Notes: generated from the sequence alone by a model not told the origin. DNA of 64,000 nt from Burkholderiales bacterium (GCA_019745565.1 JAIESW010000003.1:62001-126000); one strand, 5' to 3'. Counted from the first letter of the stretch, positions 1 through 9,641 are shown. Made by a program: numbers and translations.

Positions 1-1486
1 CGTGCTCGTTGAACACGTCCTGGATGTTCGAGTACAACGCACTCATGGCTTCGGCGCGCATGCGGGGTGCCTCCGACCCGGCGATCACCACCAGAACGTA
101 CTCGACGTAGAAATCGGAGAGCCCGGTCTGGATCACGTACGGAGCAGGCTCCGTCAGGACACCGACGGTGCGCCCGGCCGCCGCCAGCAGCATCGCGTGC
201 ACCTGCCGCCACGGCGTGTCGTAGCCGATGGTGACCTTCGCGTGCAGCGTGAAGCCCTGGCTCCCCGCGGCACGGGAGAAATTGCGCGACACGTTGCTCA
301 GCACGTACGCATTCGGCAGCACCACTTCCTCGGACAGGCCGGTGCGCACGCGCGTCGCGAACAACGTCAGTTCGGCGACGGTGCCTTCGGCGTCCCCGAT
401 CTTCACGAACTCGCCGACGCGGAACGCACGGGAGTACATCAGGATCAGGCCGCTTGCCGCCTGCGCGACGATGCTCGAAGCGCCGATGGAGATCATCAGG
501 CCCACCAGTACCGAAAGCCCTTTGAACGCATCGGTGTTCGCGCCCGGCAGATACGGATAGGCCATCGCCAGCGCGAACAGCCAGAGCACCACGTTGACGA
601 TCCGCCGCGTCGGACGGGCAAGCTCCGCATCGAGCCAGCCGACACGGATCTCGCCCGCCTCGACGCGATCGAAGAACACGCGCACCAGCCGGATGATCGC
701 GCGCGTGATGACCACGATGACGACCACGGTGAAGAGGCCCGGGAGGGCGGCAACGATAGACAGGCCCAGGTGCGTGAAGAACTCGAGCAGGCGCCCCTCA
801 AGCTGCTCGCCCCAGGGCCGCGTGAAGGGGAAGCGTTCCAGCACGAACGTGAGCCAGCCGTAGGTGGCGACCAATCCCACGATCCAGCCGACGATGGTCA
901 CGGTCCGCCGCACGATCGCGCCGAAATGCAGCGACTGCACGGCCACCACGCCACCGACTTTCAGGTGCTCCACGCGTTCCTGCACCGCGGCGGAGACGCG
1001 GCGGCCGAGCCAGCGGTTGGTACGGTGGATGAGGCGCAGGATCGCGAGCCAGATCAGCGTGCCGAGCGCTGTCCATCCGGCCGCGCGCAGCCACAGGCCA
1101 GCGCCATGCGCTTCGCGCGCCGCGGCGATCGCTTCGCTCAGCCGATCGCGCGCCGCCGTCGCGGCCATCTCCAGGGTCTCGTCGCCGAGCGTGTCGAGAT
1201 CGGCCGGCTGCACGGCGAAGACGGTGCGCCCATCCACCTCGACCAGCATGCCTTCGGCGTGGGGTTTCAGCGTGACTTCGCCCGCCCCGCCGCGATCGAG
1301 CGCGTCCTCGATGCGCCGGCGCGCCGCCGCGACGCGCTCGGCCGGTGCGTAGCTCAGCAACGGCGCCCGCAGCGTGATCACGTCGCGGTTGTAGATCGAA
1401 AGCGTGGCGGGCTCGTTGGCCGCCGCGCCCGCCGTCGCGGCCCACGATGTCAGGAACAACCCGACGCAGGCCGCGACGATGCGCAT
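1..1486 (-). CDS. MscS-family mechanosensitive ion channel (3' end beyond window)
   Basis: About 495 residues are visible; the C-terminus runs off the left edge. The protein begins with a signal-like hydrophobic stretch, followed by a periplasmic region of about 100 residues, then several membrane segments from about residue 130 onward. The pore-lining MscS helix is recognisable as a Gly/Ala-rich stretch (VGLMISIGASSIVAQAASG), followed by the beta domain (FVKIGDAEGTVAEL) and the PNAYVLSNVSRNFSR segment that is characteristic of the family. Members open on membrane tension and release solutes on hypo-osmotic shock; this longer form resembles the multi-helix MscS relatives rather than minimal MscS. 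The ATG shares its A with the TGA of queF (TGATG), so the two are probably translationally coupled. Family assignment is secure; the exact subfamily is not. Confidence 0.88.
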   Translation of the reverse strand, partial: MRIVAACVGLFLTSWAATAGAAANEPATLSIYNRDVITLRAPLLSYAPAERVAAARRRIEDALDRGGAGEVTLKPHAEGMLVEVDGRTVFAVQPADLDTLGDETLEMAATAARDRLSEAIAAAREAHGAGLWLRAAGWTALGTLIWLAILRLIHRTNRWLGRRVSAAVQERVEHLKVGGVVAVQSLHFGAIVRRTVTIVGWIVGLVATYGWLTFVLERFPFTRPWGEQLEGRLLEFFTHLGLSIVAALPGLFTVVVIVVITRAIIRLVRVFFDRVEAGEIRVGWLDAELARPTRRIVNVVLWLFALAMAYPYLPGANTDAFKGLSVLVGLMISIGASSIVAQAASGLILMYSRAFRVGEFVKIGDAEGTVAELTLFATRVRTGLSEEVVLPNAYVLSNVSRNFSRAAGSQGFTLHAKVTIGYDTPWRQVHAMLLAAAGRTVGVLTEPAPYVIQTGLSDFYVEYVLVVIAGSEAPRMRAEAMSALYSNIQDVFNEH

Positions 1487-1950
1487 CAGCCGCGCCCCCG
1501 GTACGGTGGCACACCGGGATCGGGAATCCACACGCCGGCGGGCGGCTTGCCGGTCTGCCAGAACACGTCGATCGGCATGCCACCGCGCGGATACCAGTAG
1601 CCGCCGATGCGCAACCAGCGCGGCGCCAGCAGCTTCACCAGGCGGCCGGCGATCGTCAGCGTGCAGTCCTCGTGGAATGCACCGTGATTGCGGAACGAGC
1701 CCAGGTAGAGCTTGAGCGACTTGCTTTCCACCAGCCAGCGGCCGGGGATGTAGTCGATGACGAGATGCGCGAAATCGGGCTGCCCGGTGATCGGGCACAA
1801 CGATGTGAACTCCGGCACCGTGAAGCGTGCCACGTAGCGCTTGTCCGGATGCGGGTTGGGCACACGCTCCAGTTCCGCGTGATCCGGCGAGGCCGGCAGG
1901 GGCGTGGGCGCACCCAGCTGCTTGAGCCGGGGTTTGCGGGTCGACGGCAT
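1486..1950 (-). CDS. queF: NADPH-dependent 7-cyano-7-deazaguanine reductase QueF
   Basis: A 154-residue protein of the short, single-domain (YkvM-type) QueF class. It reduces preQ0 to preQ1 in queuosine tRNA modification, in the cytoplasm. The family signature is clear: a catalytic Cys in [14 protein letters not shown], the [16 protein letters not shown] segment that binds substrate and NADPH, and the Glu/His of HEDC. The start at 1950 (MPSTRKPR) is preferred over an upstream ATG at 2016 because an AGAGGA Shine-Dalgarno sequence lies 7 bases before it and the upstream extension is Arg-rich and overlaps guaD. It lies 29 bases after guaD and overlaps mscS by one base, so it is likely part of a minus-strand operon; grouping with guanine deaminase places two guanine-related enzymes together. 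Confidence 0.95.
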   Translation of the reverse strand: MPSTRKPRLKQLGAPTPLPASPDHAELERVPNPHPDKRYVARFTVPEFTSLCPITGQPDFAHLVIDYIPGRWLVESKSLKLYLGSFRNHGAFHEDCTLTIAGRLVKLLAPRWLRIGGYWYPRGGMPIDVFWQTGKPPAGVWIPDPGVPPYRGRG

Positions 1951-1979
1951 CGCGCGTCCTCTCGGAATTCCGATTTTCG

Positions 1980-3314
1980 CTATTGTGCCTCGGCGGCGCG
2001 CTCGCCGCGCACCCACACAGGCATCCCGCCCGCATAGGTGGCCCGCACACAGCGGTCATCTCCCACGGTCGACAGCACCGCCAGCAGGTCGTCGATGGCC
2101 TCGACCCGCCGCAGCCTCTCCTCGAGCAACGGCGTGGCGGCGAGATCCAGCACGACGGCGTCGCCTTCCAGGCCGACGGCGAGGTTGCCCACGCGATCCT
2201 CGAGCGTCAGTGCCCGGGCCGCGCCGGCGGTCGCGAGCCACAGCGCCTGTACGGGATGCAGCGGGTTGCCGCGCAGTTGCGCGACGCGCGCTGCAGCACC
2301 CATCGTGGCGATCATCGACAAGGTCGTGCCGGCACCGACATCGGTTGCGAGGCCGACGGGAATCGGGATGCGACGACGTTTGGCCGCCGCCAGATCAAAG
2401 AGGCCGCTGCCCAGGAAAAAGTTGGACGTCGGACAATGGGCCAGCGCCGTCGCGGTCTCGGCAAGCCGTTCGCGTTCGCGCTCCGACAGATGGATGCCGT
2501 GCCCATGGATCGCGCCTCGCCCCAGCAGACCGAAGCGATCGAACACGCCGACGTAGTCCGCGCACTCCGGAAAGAGGCGGCGCACCCACGCGACCTCCTC
2601 CACGTTCTCCGAGAGGTGCGATTGCAGCAACGTGCCCGGATGCTCGCGCCACAGCGCGCTGGCCGCTTCGAGCTGCGCGGGGCTGCTGCTCGCGACGAAA
2701 CGCGGCGTCACGGCGTAGCCGAGGCGGCCGCGGCCATGCCATCGGTCGATCAGCGCGTTCGATTCATCGTAGCCGCGCTGCGCCGTATCGCCGAGGCCGT
2801 CCGGGACGTTGCGATCCATGAGGCACTTGCCGGCGACGATGCGCAAACCCGTCGGCGCCGCCTCCGCGAACAGGGCTTCGGCGGATGCCGCGTGGACCGT
2901 GCAGAACACCGCAGCGGTCGTGGTGCCGTTGCGCATCAATTCCCGCAGGAACGATCGGGCAACCGCGCGTGCATGCCCCTCGTCGGCGAATGCCTGCTCC
3001 GCCGGGAAGGTGTAGCGGTCCAGCCATTCCAGCAGCGGATGACCGCCGGCCCCGATGATCGGCAGCTGCGGATAGTGCACGTGGCAATCCACGAAGCCCG
3101 GCACGATGAGCGACCGCTCGTAGCGCGTCACCGGCGCTTCTTGGGGCAGCCGCGGCAGCACCGCGTCGGCTGGCCCGAAAACCTCGATGTGTCCGTCGCG
3201 CATCACGAGGACGGCGTCGCGCTCGAAGCGCAGCGCCTCGCCCGGCGGCACGACGAACGGATCGTCCCGCCACGCGACCGCCGCGCCGCGGATCGCGGTG
3301 GTCATCGAGCTCAT
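1980..3314 (-). CDS. guaD: guanine deaminase
   Basis: A 444-residue amidohydrolase that converts guanine to xanthine and ammonia. Visible motifs are the metal-binding [10 protein letters not shown] near residue 75, the guanine-pocket region RNVPDGLGD, the [14 protein letters not shown] histidine motif, HGHGIHLSE, and the C-terminal catalytic Asp in [14 protein letters not shown]. Length matches bacterial GuaD (about 430-450). The initiator could be the ATG at 3314 or one three codons later at 3305; neither has a strong ribosome site. It follows the PPK2 gene by 7 bases and precedes queF, consistent with a nucleobase or nucleotide salvage operon. Confidence 0.95.
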   Translation of the reverse strand: MSSMTTAIRGAAVAWRDDPFVVPPGEALRFERDAVLVMRDGHIEVFGPADAVLPRLPQEAPVTRYERSLIVPGFVDCHVHYPQLPIIGAGGHPLLEWLDRYTFPAEQAFADEGHARAVARSFLRELMRNGTTTAAVFCTVHAASAEALFAEAAPTGLRIVAGKCLMDRNVPDGLGDTAQRGYDESNALIDRWHGRGRLGYAVTPRFVASSSPAQLEAASALWREHPGTLLQSHLSENVEEVAWVRRLFPECADYVGVFDRFGLLGRGAIHGHGIHLSERERERLAETATALAHCPTSNFFLGSGLFDLAAAKRRRIPIPVGLATDVGAGTTLSMIATMGAAARVAQLRGNPLHPVQALWLATAGAARALTLEDRVGNLAVGLEGDAVVLDLAATPLLEERLRRVEAIDDLLAVLSTVGDDRCVRATYAGGMPVWVRGERAAEAQ

Positions 3315-3321
3315 GGCGTCT

Positions 3322-4239
3322 TCAGCGCTTGCGCCCGCCGTTGCCCGCCATGAGCCGGGCGCGCGCCGCCTTCAGCACTTCCAGCTGGGTCGCGTCCACC
3401 TTCGGGTAGTCGAGGTCGAGATCCACGAGGCAATCGGCGATCGCGAGCGAGACGACGAGGCGCGTGAACCACTTGTTGTCCGCCGGCACGACGAACCACG
3501 GCGCATGGGGCGCGGCCGTCGCGCCGATCATGTCCTCGTAGGCCTCCATGTACTCGTCCCAATACTCGCGCTCGGCCACGTCCTGCGCCGAGAATTTCCA
3601 GCGCTTCGCCGGATCGTCGATCCGCTCGAGGAAGCGCTTGCGCTGCTCCGCCTTCGAGACGTGCAGGAAGAACTTGCGGATCGCGACGCCGTTGCGTGCC
3701 AGATAGCGCTCGTAGGCGGCGATGTCGGTGTAGCGCTCCTTCCAGATCCGCTTACCCGTGAGCTCCGGAGGGAGTTTCTGCTTGCCCAGCAACTCCGGAT
3801 GCACGCGCACCACCAGCACCTCTTCGTACCACGACCGGTTGTGGATGCCGATGCGACCCCGCTCCGGCAACGCCAGCGAGCCGCGCCACAGGAAATCGTG
3901 GTCGAGTTCGGTGCTCGTCGGAGCCTTGAACGATGTCACCTGACAGCCTTGCGGATTCACGCCGGACATCACGTGCTTGATGGTGCCGTCCTTGCCCGCC
4001 GCATCCATGGCCTGGAAGATCAGCAGCACCGCCCACTTGTCCTGGGCGTAGAGCATCTCCTGCTCCTCGGCGAGCCAGCCGATGTTCTGCCGCAGCATCG
4101 CGCTCGCCTCGTCCTTGAACTCCGACTCCAGTCCGCCGGTATCGGCCGGATCGATGTCCTTCAGGCGGAACCTGCGGCCGTCGTCGACTCGAAAGGGTGC
4201 GATGACCTTCGCGATGTGCTTGCGGGTGGATTTGTCCAA
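3322..4239 (-). CDS. ppk2: PPK2-family polyphosphate kinase/phosphotransferase (class III-like)
   Basis: A 305-residue PPK2 protein. The Walker A-type loop is QAMDAAGKDGTIKHV, the Walker B and lid region is GIHNRSWYEEVLVVRVHPE, and the lid ends in YDVE-type acidic and aromatic residues (AEREYWDEYMEAYEDMI). These details fit the nucleotide phosphotransferase subgroup of PPK2, which uses polyphosphate to phosphorylate AMP or ADP, rather than the class I enzyme encoded at 59346. The start is a TTG at 4239: an AGGAG sequence lies 7 bases upstream and no ATG gives a sensible N-terminus; longer upstream reading would run into the DUF3429 gene in another frame. Substrate (AMP versus ADP) cannot be read from sequence. 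Confidence 0.9.
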   Translation of the reverse strand: MDKSTRKHIAKVIAPFRVDDGRRFRLKDIDPADTGGLESEFKDEASAMLRQNIGWLAEEQEMLYAQDKWAVLLIFQAMDAAGKDGTIKHVMSGVNPQGCQVTSFKAPTSTELDHDFLWRGSLALPERGRIGIHNRSWYEEVLVVRVHPELLGKQKLPPELTGKRIWKERYTDIAAYERYLARNGVAIRKFFLHVSKAEQRKRFLERIDDPAKRWKFSAQDVAEREYWDEYMEAYEDMIGATAAPHAPWFVVPADNKWFTRLVVSLAIADCLVDLDLDYPKVDATQLEVLKAARARLMAGNGGRKR

Positions 4240-4253
4240 GAACCGGCTCCTCT

Positions 4254-4718
4254 CTATCGAATTGCCGCCAGGGCGAGACAGGCGATCACGACGACGGTGA
4301 GTCCGCCCCGCAGCCGCAGATACCAATCGGGCATCTCGAAGCGCTGCGTGAACGCCCGATCCATCGCATAGTGCAGCGCGAACATGGCCGCCGTGACCGC
4401 CAGCCCATGCCGCAAGGGTGCCAGCAACGCGAGCCACGCCACCAGCGCCGGCACCACGCTCCAGGCCATCACGATGTTGCGCTCCTGCGGGGACATCTTC
4501 GGATGCAGCATCGCGAAACCCCAGTGCAACGCGCCGACGAACGAAAGGATGACCGCGGCGTAAGTCCGCAGCCATTCGTAGGCCATGATGCGATAGGCCT
4601 CGTCCGAGATCCATACGGCGCCCGTGAGGATCACGAACGGAATGAGCCCCCCGGCACCGAGCCACAGGGGCACGGACGGGATCGGCGCGGGCGGCGGCAG
4701 GTTCTTCACGGGGCGCAC
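4254..4718 (-). CDS. DUF3429 integral membrane protein
   Basis: A 154-residue membrane protein with four to five hydrophobic segments (about residues 18-38, 48-66, 83-115 and 137-152). The pattern SVPLWLGAGGLIPFV, SFVGALHWGFAM and PKMSPQERNIVMAWSVVP is that of DUF3429, a family of unknown function common in proteobacteria. It begins with GTG at 4718, whose G overlaps the TAG stop of the upstream asmA gene by one base (TAGTG), so it is probably coupled to it. No function is assigned. Confidence 0.82.
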   Translation of the reverse strand: MRPVKNLPPPAPIPSVPLWLGAGGLIPFVILTGAVWISDEAYRIMAYEWLRTYAAVILSFVGALHWGFAMLHPKMSPQERNIVMAWSVVPALVAWLALLAPLRHGLAVTAAMFALHYAMDRAFTQRFEMPDWYLRLRGGLTVVVIACLALAAIR

Positions 4719-7700
4719 TATTTCTTGCTTATGACGACCCGCATCGGATCGGTGCAGATGTCCGCTCCGTCACGCGGCGGTGCGCCACCGCGCAGCGATT
4801 CCAGCGGTACGGTGATGACCGAACCGAAGAAGCGCACGAACGTGCCGAGGATGTCTTCGGTCGCGACCGCCACCTTGAAGTCGGTCAGCGTTCCGGTCAC
4901 GCCCACGGGCGTGGCCAGGCTGAAGAACTGCGATTTCTTCGCGCGCGGCTGCATCTTGAAGGCGAGCTTTTCGGTGTCGAAATCGACGTTACCGGCGCCG
5001 GCCACCCGCATGCGGCTGGTATCGATCAGAATCGCATCCTGCTTCAACTTGCCGCCCTTCAGGTCGAAGCGGGCGATTGCGCAGTTGACCAGCGACTCCG
5101 AACCCGGATCCACCGCCGGCAGCAGTGCCACGAACACGTTCACGGCCCACAGATCGAAGATGCCGGACTTCATCTTGATCGGCCACACGGCGAGGTCGAC
5201 GCGACCGTCGGCATGCGCCATCACGGCATCCAGCGTCGGTGCACGCGAAGTCATGTCGAGGTTCAGGCTGAACAGCCCGCCGATGTCGGTATCGGGCTTG
5301 ATGCGTCGGGCCAGCACGCCGTAGTCGAAACGCACCACCCGCATGCTCGTTTCCACCAGCACGTCGCGCGCGCTCGGCTCGTAGGCGAACGACAGCCTGG
5401 CCGAACCGCCGGGCACTTCCACTTCGATCGGATCGAACGCGAGCCGGCCGTCGGTCAGCGCCGCACGCAGTTTGCCGCTGCCCAGCTTGTCGGCGCCGGA
5501 CAGCACCTGCTGCACTTCGACGTCGATCAGCGCATCGAGGCGATGCAGCGTCTCGGGCGACAGCAGCTTCTGCGTGTCCGCCGCAGCCTGCTTCGCCTGC
5601 GCGCGCATGTCCTCGACGCTCGCCGACCTCTCTTCCTCCTTCTGCTTCGGCTTGTCGACCGCGGACCAGCCTTCGAGCTTGAAATCGTCGAGCTGGATGC
5701 GGGGGGCGCTCACACGGATGTCCAGACGCGGCCGCTTGCCGCCCAGATCGAACCGGCCCTGCCCGTTCAGGCTGCTGCTGCCCACGCGCATCTCGAGGTT
5801 CGGCACGTCGTACGCCGTCGGCGTCAGCCGGAAGGGCCCCGCGATGGACCACGGCCCCCAGGGCGGCAGATCGGCGCGGGCAAGCTTGTTGAGCGAGTTC
5901 AGCTTGCCGCCCGCGAGCCGGATGTCGAGTTCCGCAGCACCCTGCCGGATCGGCAGCGCCACCTTGCCCACGAGATCGAGTCGCGTACCCGAGGTCTCCG
6001 CCTCCAGCTTGAAGGGCACGAAGCTCGTGTTGCGCACGAAGTCCGGCAACGCACCGCTGGTGAGCTTGATCGCAACCGGCACGTCGTCGAGCGCCCCGTC
6101 CACGGTGAGCGCGATCGGCTTGCCGGGCGGCGCGGCCGCCACGACCTGCTTCAGGCCGATGGTCGCGAGCACCTTCTTCGTCGGATCCCGCAGGATGTAC
6201 TGCCCGCCGGTCAGCTTCGCCTCGAACTGCGACCGCTCCAGCATCTCCATCAACCGGCTGCCGCGACCGACCAGGGCCACTTCGAGGCTGTCCACCTTGA
6301 CCTCGATGTCCTCGGCCACCTTGAGGCGCTTCAGCAGATCGCCGACGTCCACCTTGCCGGCCGCCATGGCGAGCTTTGCCTCGGGCATGTCGCCGCGCAG
6401 ATCGAGCGCGATGCTGCCGGTGAAGGGCGTGCCCACCAGCGTCGCACCGAACGGCGAGGATTCCATGCGACCGTCGCGCAGGCGCATCGCGAACCCGACG
6501 TCGGTCAGTTCGCCGCGCTCGAGAATCACCCGGGCGAACCCGATGCCGATGTCGGCCTCCGCGAGATCGATACCGCCGGGCAGGATCGGGATGTCGATGG
6601 AGGTCTTGGCTGCCTTCGGCTTCTCGGCGGCAGGCTTCGGTGGCGGCGTGAACTGCGCGAGTTCCACCGTGTCGAGCAACTCGCTGCGCACGGCGGCGAG
6701 GATCATGGGTTTCGCGCTGCCGATGCCGGTGCGATGCGCGTCGATGTTGATGTCGCTGCGGCCGAGCTTAAGCCTGAGACCGTCGAGATGCCATTCATCG
6801 CTCTGCATCTGCGCCTTGCCGGCGATGGACACCGGCAGCTTCGAATCGGGCGCGGCACCGATCCAGCGCGACAGATCGCCGGCGCGCGGTGCCTCGAACC
6901 GGAACGCGATGTCGGTGCCGCTCTCCGTGCCGGGGCGGGCGAGCACGCCCTTGGCGGTGAGCTTCGCGCCGGAGCCTTCCAGCTGGATCTCCACCGGCGA
7001 GCGCAGCTCACGCAGGATCGAAGGCAGATCACCACCCTTCAACCGCGCGGCGAAGCGCTCGCCGATCAGCGTGCCGCGGATGTCGCCGGTCATGCCCTGC
7101 TTGTGCGGCAAGCGGATGTCGAACCGATCGAGCGTGAACTCCACCGGCCGGCCGCCCTCCACGTTGCCGTAGGAGAGTTGGCCGTTCTCGATGTGGAACT
7201 TGGCCTCGAGTCCGCGCACCAGTTCGCCCAGTGTGGCACCGCGGCCGGCAAGACCGAGATCGAAGCGCCCCACGCGCCCCTGCACGCCACGCACGCCGGC
7301 AAGAAACTCCGCGAGACCACCGAGCGGCGAACTCTTGGTCCCGAGGGCAATCGCGAAGGCCGGGACGTCCGCCGCGCCATCCAGATCGATCTCGCCCTGC
7401 AACGGCACGTCGGCGACGGTCGCCGCGACCGGTGCTGCCAGCTTGCCGCCGGCGATGCGTACCGCGAGCATCGAATCGCGGATGTTGCCGGGCAACCCGA
7501 TCCAGCGGCCCACCTTCAGTTCGAAATCCGCGTCGATGCCGACCAGCGCGCGCAGGTCGAGGGTCTGCTTCTCCAGATCGGCGAAGGAGATCGGCTTCTC
7601 AGGTTCGTCCGACGGCTGATCGAACTCGAGGAACGGGCGCAGGTCGATGCTGTCGGCATGGAGCGCACCGGTCACCCGCGGCCGCTCACCCACCAGCGCC

Positions 7701-8725
7701 ACTTCGATGTCCCCCGACAGCACCGACGTTCCATAGCTCACGACGAGACCGGTGACGGTGTAGATGCCGCCTTTCTCGCGCGCCTTGCCCGCCAGCGCCG
7801 TGGTGCCGACCTTGGGCAGCGGCGTCTGCAGGAAGCGTTCGAACTCGCGCAGGTTGTCCGTGCCGAGACCGAACAGCAGTTCGGTCGTCCCGGTCCGCGG
7901 ATCACGCGAACCGTTGATGTTGAGCCGGGTGCCGAGGAACTCGAACGCGACGCTGAACGGCCATGGCTCGGGCGAGCGGATCAACTGGTCGAGCGGCCCG
8001 CCCTCGACCGTGGCCTGGTAGGGGAAGGACTTGTCGACCTTTCCCTTCATGGTGACCTGGATCGGCTTGCCGCGCTCGATGGACCCGTCGAGCGTGTCGA
8101 GCGTGAAGCTGCGTACCTGGGTGGAGAAGCCATTGCGGTATTCCACGTCGATGTTGCGCAGCGCGAGCCGCCGCACTTCGAGCGACACGTCGGGCGGATG
8201 GAACGGCTTCCCGGGCTCGGCTTTCTCCTCGGGCACCGCCTGATCGCCCGAGAGATCGAACGTCCAGTTGGCCGCACCGTCGCGCAACCGTTCCAGCGAC
8301 ACCTTCACGTTCGAGGCCTCGAGGTTCTCGATGCGCAGGCGCCCCTGCAACCAGGGTTTCAGATCCACCTCGGCGCGCGCGTCACCCAGCGTCGCGAACG
8401 CCGGCGTTGCGAAGCCCGGCGGGTTGTCGATGCGCACGCCGCCGATGCGAAGAGCCGGTCGCAGCGAAACGGTCATCAGGAGCGGCCCCTCCAGCACCAC
8501 GGGCCGGCGCAGGTTGTCGCTCGCGGCCTTTGCGATGGCATCGCGCCAGGGCGCCGCGCTTACGGTCACGCCCACGAACGCCACGTAGAGCAGTGCCAGC
8601 ACCAGCAGCAGGATGAGCCCGCCCACCCCGATCAGGGTCCAGACGGCGGTCTTGCGCGCGACGCGGCCCGTGTGGCGCGCCGCCGTGCGGACGGATTGCG
8701 GAACGGAAGGGATCATCGGCGCCAT
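4718..8725 (-). CDS. AsmA-family protein (very large, TamB/YhdP-like bridge)
   Basis: About 1335 residues. A single membrane anchor near residues 24-45 (VWTLIGVGGLILLLVLALLY) is followed by a long beta-strand-rich periplasmic body with the AsmA N-terminal signature (KAASDNLRRPVVLEGPLLMTVSLRPALRIGGVRIDNPPGF) and the C-terminal AsmA segment (ADGRVDLAVWPIKMKSGIFDLWAVNVFVALLP). AsmA-like proteins are thought to help lipid or protein delivery to the outer membrane. I place the start at 8725 (MAPMIPSV) because residues further upstream are encoded by a repeat element (8767-8900) and look non-coding. Leads the minus-strand operon down to mscS. The family is clear; the role is inferred. Confidence 0.88.
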   Translation of the reverse strand: MAPMIPSVPQSVRTAARHTGRVARKTAVWTLIGVGGLILLLVLALLYVAFVGVTVSAAPWRDAIAKAASDNLRRPVVLEGPLLMTVSLRPALRIGGVRIDNPPGFATPAFATLGDARAEVDLKPWLQGRLRIENLEASNVKVSLERLRDGAANWTFDLSGDQAVPEEKAEPGKPFHPPDVSLEVRRLALRNIDVEYRNGFSTQVRSFTLDTLDGSIERGKPIQVTMKGKVDKSFPYQATVEGGPLDQLIRSPEPWPFSVAFEFLGTRLNINGSRDPRTGTTELLFGLGTDNLREFERFLQTPLPKVGTTALAGKAREKGGIYTVTGLVVSYGTSVLSGDIEVALVGERPRVTGALHADSIDLRPFLEFDQPSDEPEKPISFADLEKQTLDLRALVGIDADFELKVGRWIGLPGNIRDSMLAVRIAGGKLAAPVAATVADVPLQGEIDLDGAADVPAFAIALGTKSSPLGGLAEFLAGVRGVQGRVGRFDLGLAGRGATLGELVRGLEAKFHIENGQLSYGNVEGGRPVEFTLDRFDIRLPHKQGMTGDIRGTLIGERFAARLKGGDLPSILRELRSPVEIQLEGSGAKLTAKGVLARPGTESGTDIAFRFEAPRAGDLSRWIGAAPDSKLPVSIAGKAQMQSDEWHLDGLRLKLGRSDINIDAHRTGIGSAKPMILAAVRSELLDTVELAQFTPPPKPAAEKPKAAKTSIDIPILPGGIDLAEADIGIGFARVILERGELTDVGFAMRLRDGRMESSPFGATLVGTPFTGSIALDLRGDMPEAKLAMAAGKVDVGDLLKRLKVAEDIEVKVDSLEVALVGRGSRLMEMLERSQFEAKLTGGQYILRDPTKKVLATIGLKQVVAAAPPGKPIALTVDGALDDVPVAIKLTSGALPDFVRNTSFVPFKLEAETSGTRLDLVGKVALPIRQGAAELDIRLAGGKLNSLNKLARADLPPWGPWSIAGPFRLTPTAYDVPNLEMRVGSSSLNGQGRFDLGGKRPRLDIRVSAPRIQLDDFKLEGWSAVDKPKQKEEERSASVEDMRAQAKQAAADTQKLLSPETLHRLDALIDVEVQQVLSGADKLGSGKLRAALTDGRLAFDPIEVEVPGGSARLSFAYEPSARDVLVETSMRVVRFDYGVLARRIKPDTDIGGLFSLNLDMTSRAPTLDAVMAHADGRVDLAVWPIKMKSGIFDLWAVNVFVALLPAVDPGSESLVNCAIARFDLKGGKLKQDAILIDTSRMRVAGAGNVDFDTEKLAFKMQPRAKKSQFFSLATPVGVTGTLTDFKVAVATEDILGTFVRFFGSVITVPLESLRGGAPPRDGADICTDPMRVVISKK

Positions 8726-8766
8726 TATCGCCGGAGGCGGCTCGAGCGCGTTGCCTCCACCGCTTT

Positions 8767-8900
8767 CCCCCATCCCAACCTTCCCCCGCCGTTGGCGGCG
8801 GAAGGAGTGCATGTGGGTGCTTCTCCTCCCTCCGCACACGCCTGTCGCAGTGCATCCCCTCCCCCACGCGCAGCGTGGGGGAGAGTTAGGGTGGGGGCAT
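8767..8900. repeat. inverted pair of palindromic intergenic repeat units
   Basis: Two related units face each other between asmA and the plus-strand genes. Unit 1 (8767-8806) reads CCCCCATCCCAACC followed by an imperfect hairpin (CCGCCG / CGGCGG around TTGG). Unit 2 (about 8856-8900), read on the opposite strand, is CCCCCACCCTAACTCTCCCCC and contains a perfect 11-bp stem (8859-8869 with 8873-8883) closed by a 3-base loop. The shared flank C-rich/CCTAAC block plus hairpin is the layout of REP/BIME-like dispersed palindromes of proteobacteria. As transcribed RNA the stems could act as bidirectional terminators or RNA-stability elements for the divergent units. Confidence 0.7.
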
Positions 8901-8970
8901 GCGGTGCCTCGTTGAAGCGCCAGGCCCTCGGTGATACGGTCTACCATGCGCCGCGGCGCCGACACAGACC

Positions 8971-9099
8971 ATGCCCCGAACCTCCGTCACCAAAACCCTG
9001 ACCAACCCGATCGTCAAGGCGGCCTTCGAGACGCTCCACAGCGGCAACGCAGATGCCTGGGCCGCGCTCTTCGAGCCCGACGCAAAGCGCTGCCGATGA
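8971..9099 (+). pseudogene. truncated NTF2/SnoaL-like ORF
   Basis: A 42-codon ORF whose product (IVKAAFETLHSGNADAWAALF, then EPDA) matches the start of SnoaL/NTF2-like proteins: first helix, then the 'W..LF.pDA' turn that normally leads into strand 1. It stops abruptly after KRCR, about 90 residues short of a complete domain, and no remaining domain is found downstream. Its TGA overlaps the ATG of the cupin gene (ATGA), so it may survive as a leader that couples translation to the cupin. Either a decayed gene joined to the cupin by deletion, or a small coupling ORF; the homology is short. Confidence 0.5.
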
Positions 9100-9641
9100 A
9101 CCGCGTCTTCCGGATCATGCCGCCCCACGTCGTTCCCGACGGCACCCTGGTCGCGCCGTTCCTCAACGCGCGCGACAACACCAGCGGATTGCCCTTCGAT
9201 CTGCTTGACGGGTTCAGCCTCGCGGCCGGCACCATCCCGCCGCATGCCCGATCGAAGATTCACGTGATGCCGTTCGTCACGCAGGTCACGTTCGTCCGTC
9301 GCGGCACGCTCACGGTGCGGATGAAGGCCGCCGGCGATCGCGAGCCTTACCTGTTGGCTGCACAAGCGGACGAGGCGGTTTTGACCGAGGCCGGTGCCTT
9401 CGTCCAACTCGTCAACGAGTCGGCCGCACCCTGCGAGTTGCTCTATGTCGTGAGCCCGGCCTACGTCTTCGAGCAGCAGGAAGGCGAAGTCCGCTACGAC
9501 GATTCGCTCGTGCTGGACGAGAGCTGGGCCGATCTCGCGGCGAATCAATGGCGGCCGTCGCGTCCGCTGCCCACCATCGGGAAGCGGCGCGAAGCCCTGC
9601 TCCGGCTCGCGGCAACGGACGCCGCGTTACGCCCCCTATAA
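9096..9641 (+). CDS. small cupin-domain protein
   Basis: A 181-residue protein with a cupin-like beta-barrel core: IPPHARSKIHVMPFVTQVTFVRRGTLTVRMKAAG (motif 1 region) followed by GAFVQLVNESAAPCELLYVVSPAYVFE (motif 2 region). Only some of the usual metal ligands are present, so catalytic activity is doubtful; it may be a binding or stress protein. The ATG overlaps the stop of the truncated NTF2-like ORF by four bases. Its TAA stop is embedded in a perfect TATAAT (9637-9642) that probably serves the next gene. Specific function not recognised. Confidence 0.65.
   Translation: MNRVFRIMPPHVVPDGTLVAPFLNARDNTSGLPFDLLDGFSLAAGTIPPHARSKIHVMPFVTQVTFVRRGTLTVRMKAAGDREPYLLAAQADEAVLTEAGAFVQLVNESAAPCELLYVVSPAYVFEQQEGEVRYDDSLVLDESWADLAANQWRPSRPLPTIGKRREALLRLAATDAALRPL

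Noticed and set aside
5213..9001. Plus-strand ORF of 1262 codons opposite the asmA gene
   Set aside because: Its product is His/Arg/Ala-rich without any recognisable domain and mirrors codon structure of asmA; such antisense frames are long because of high GC.
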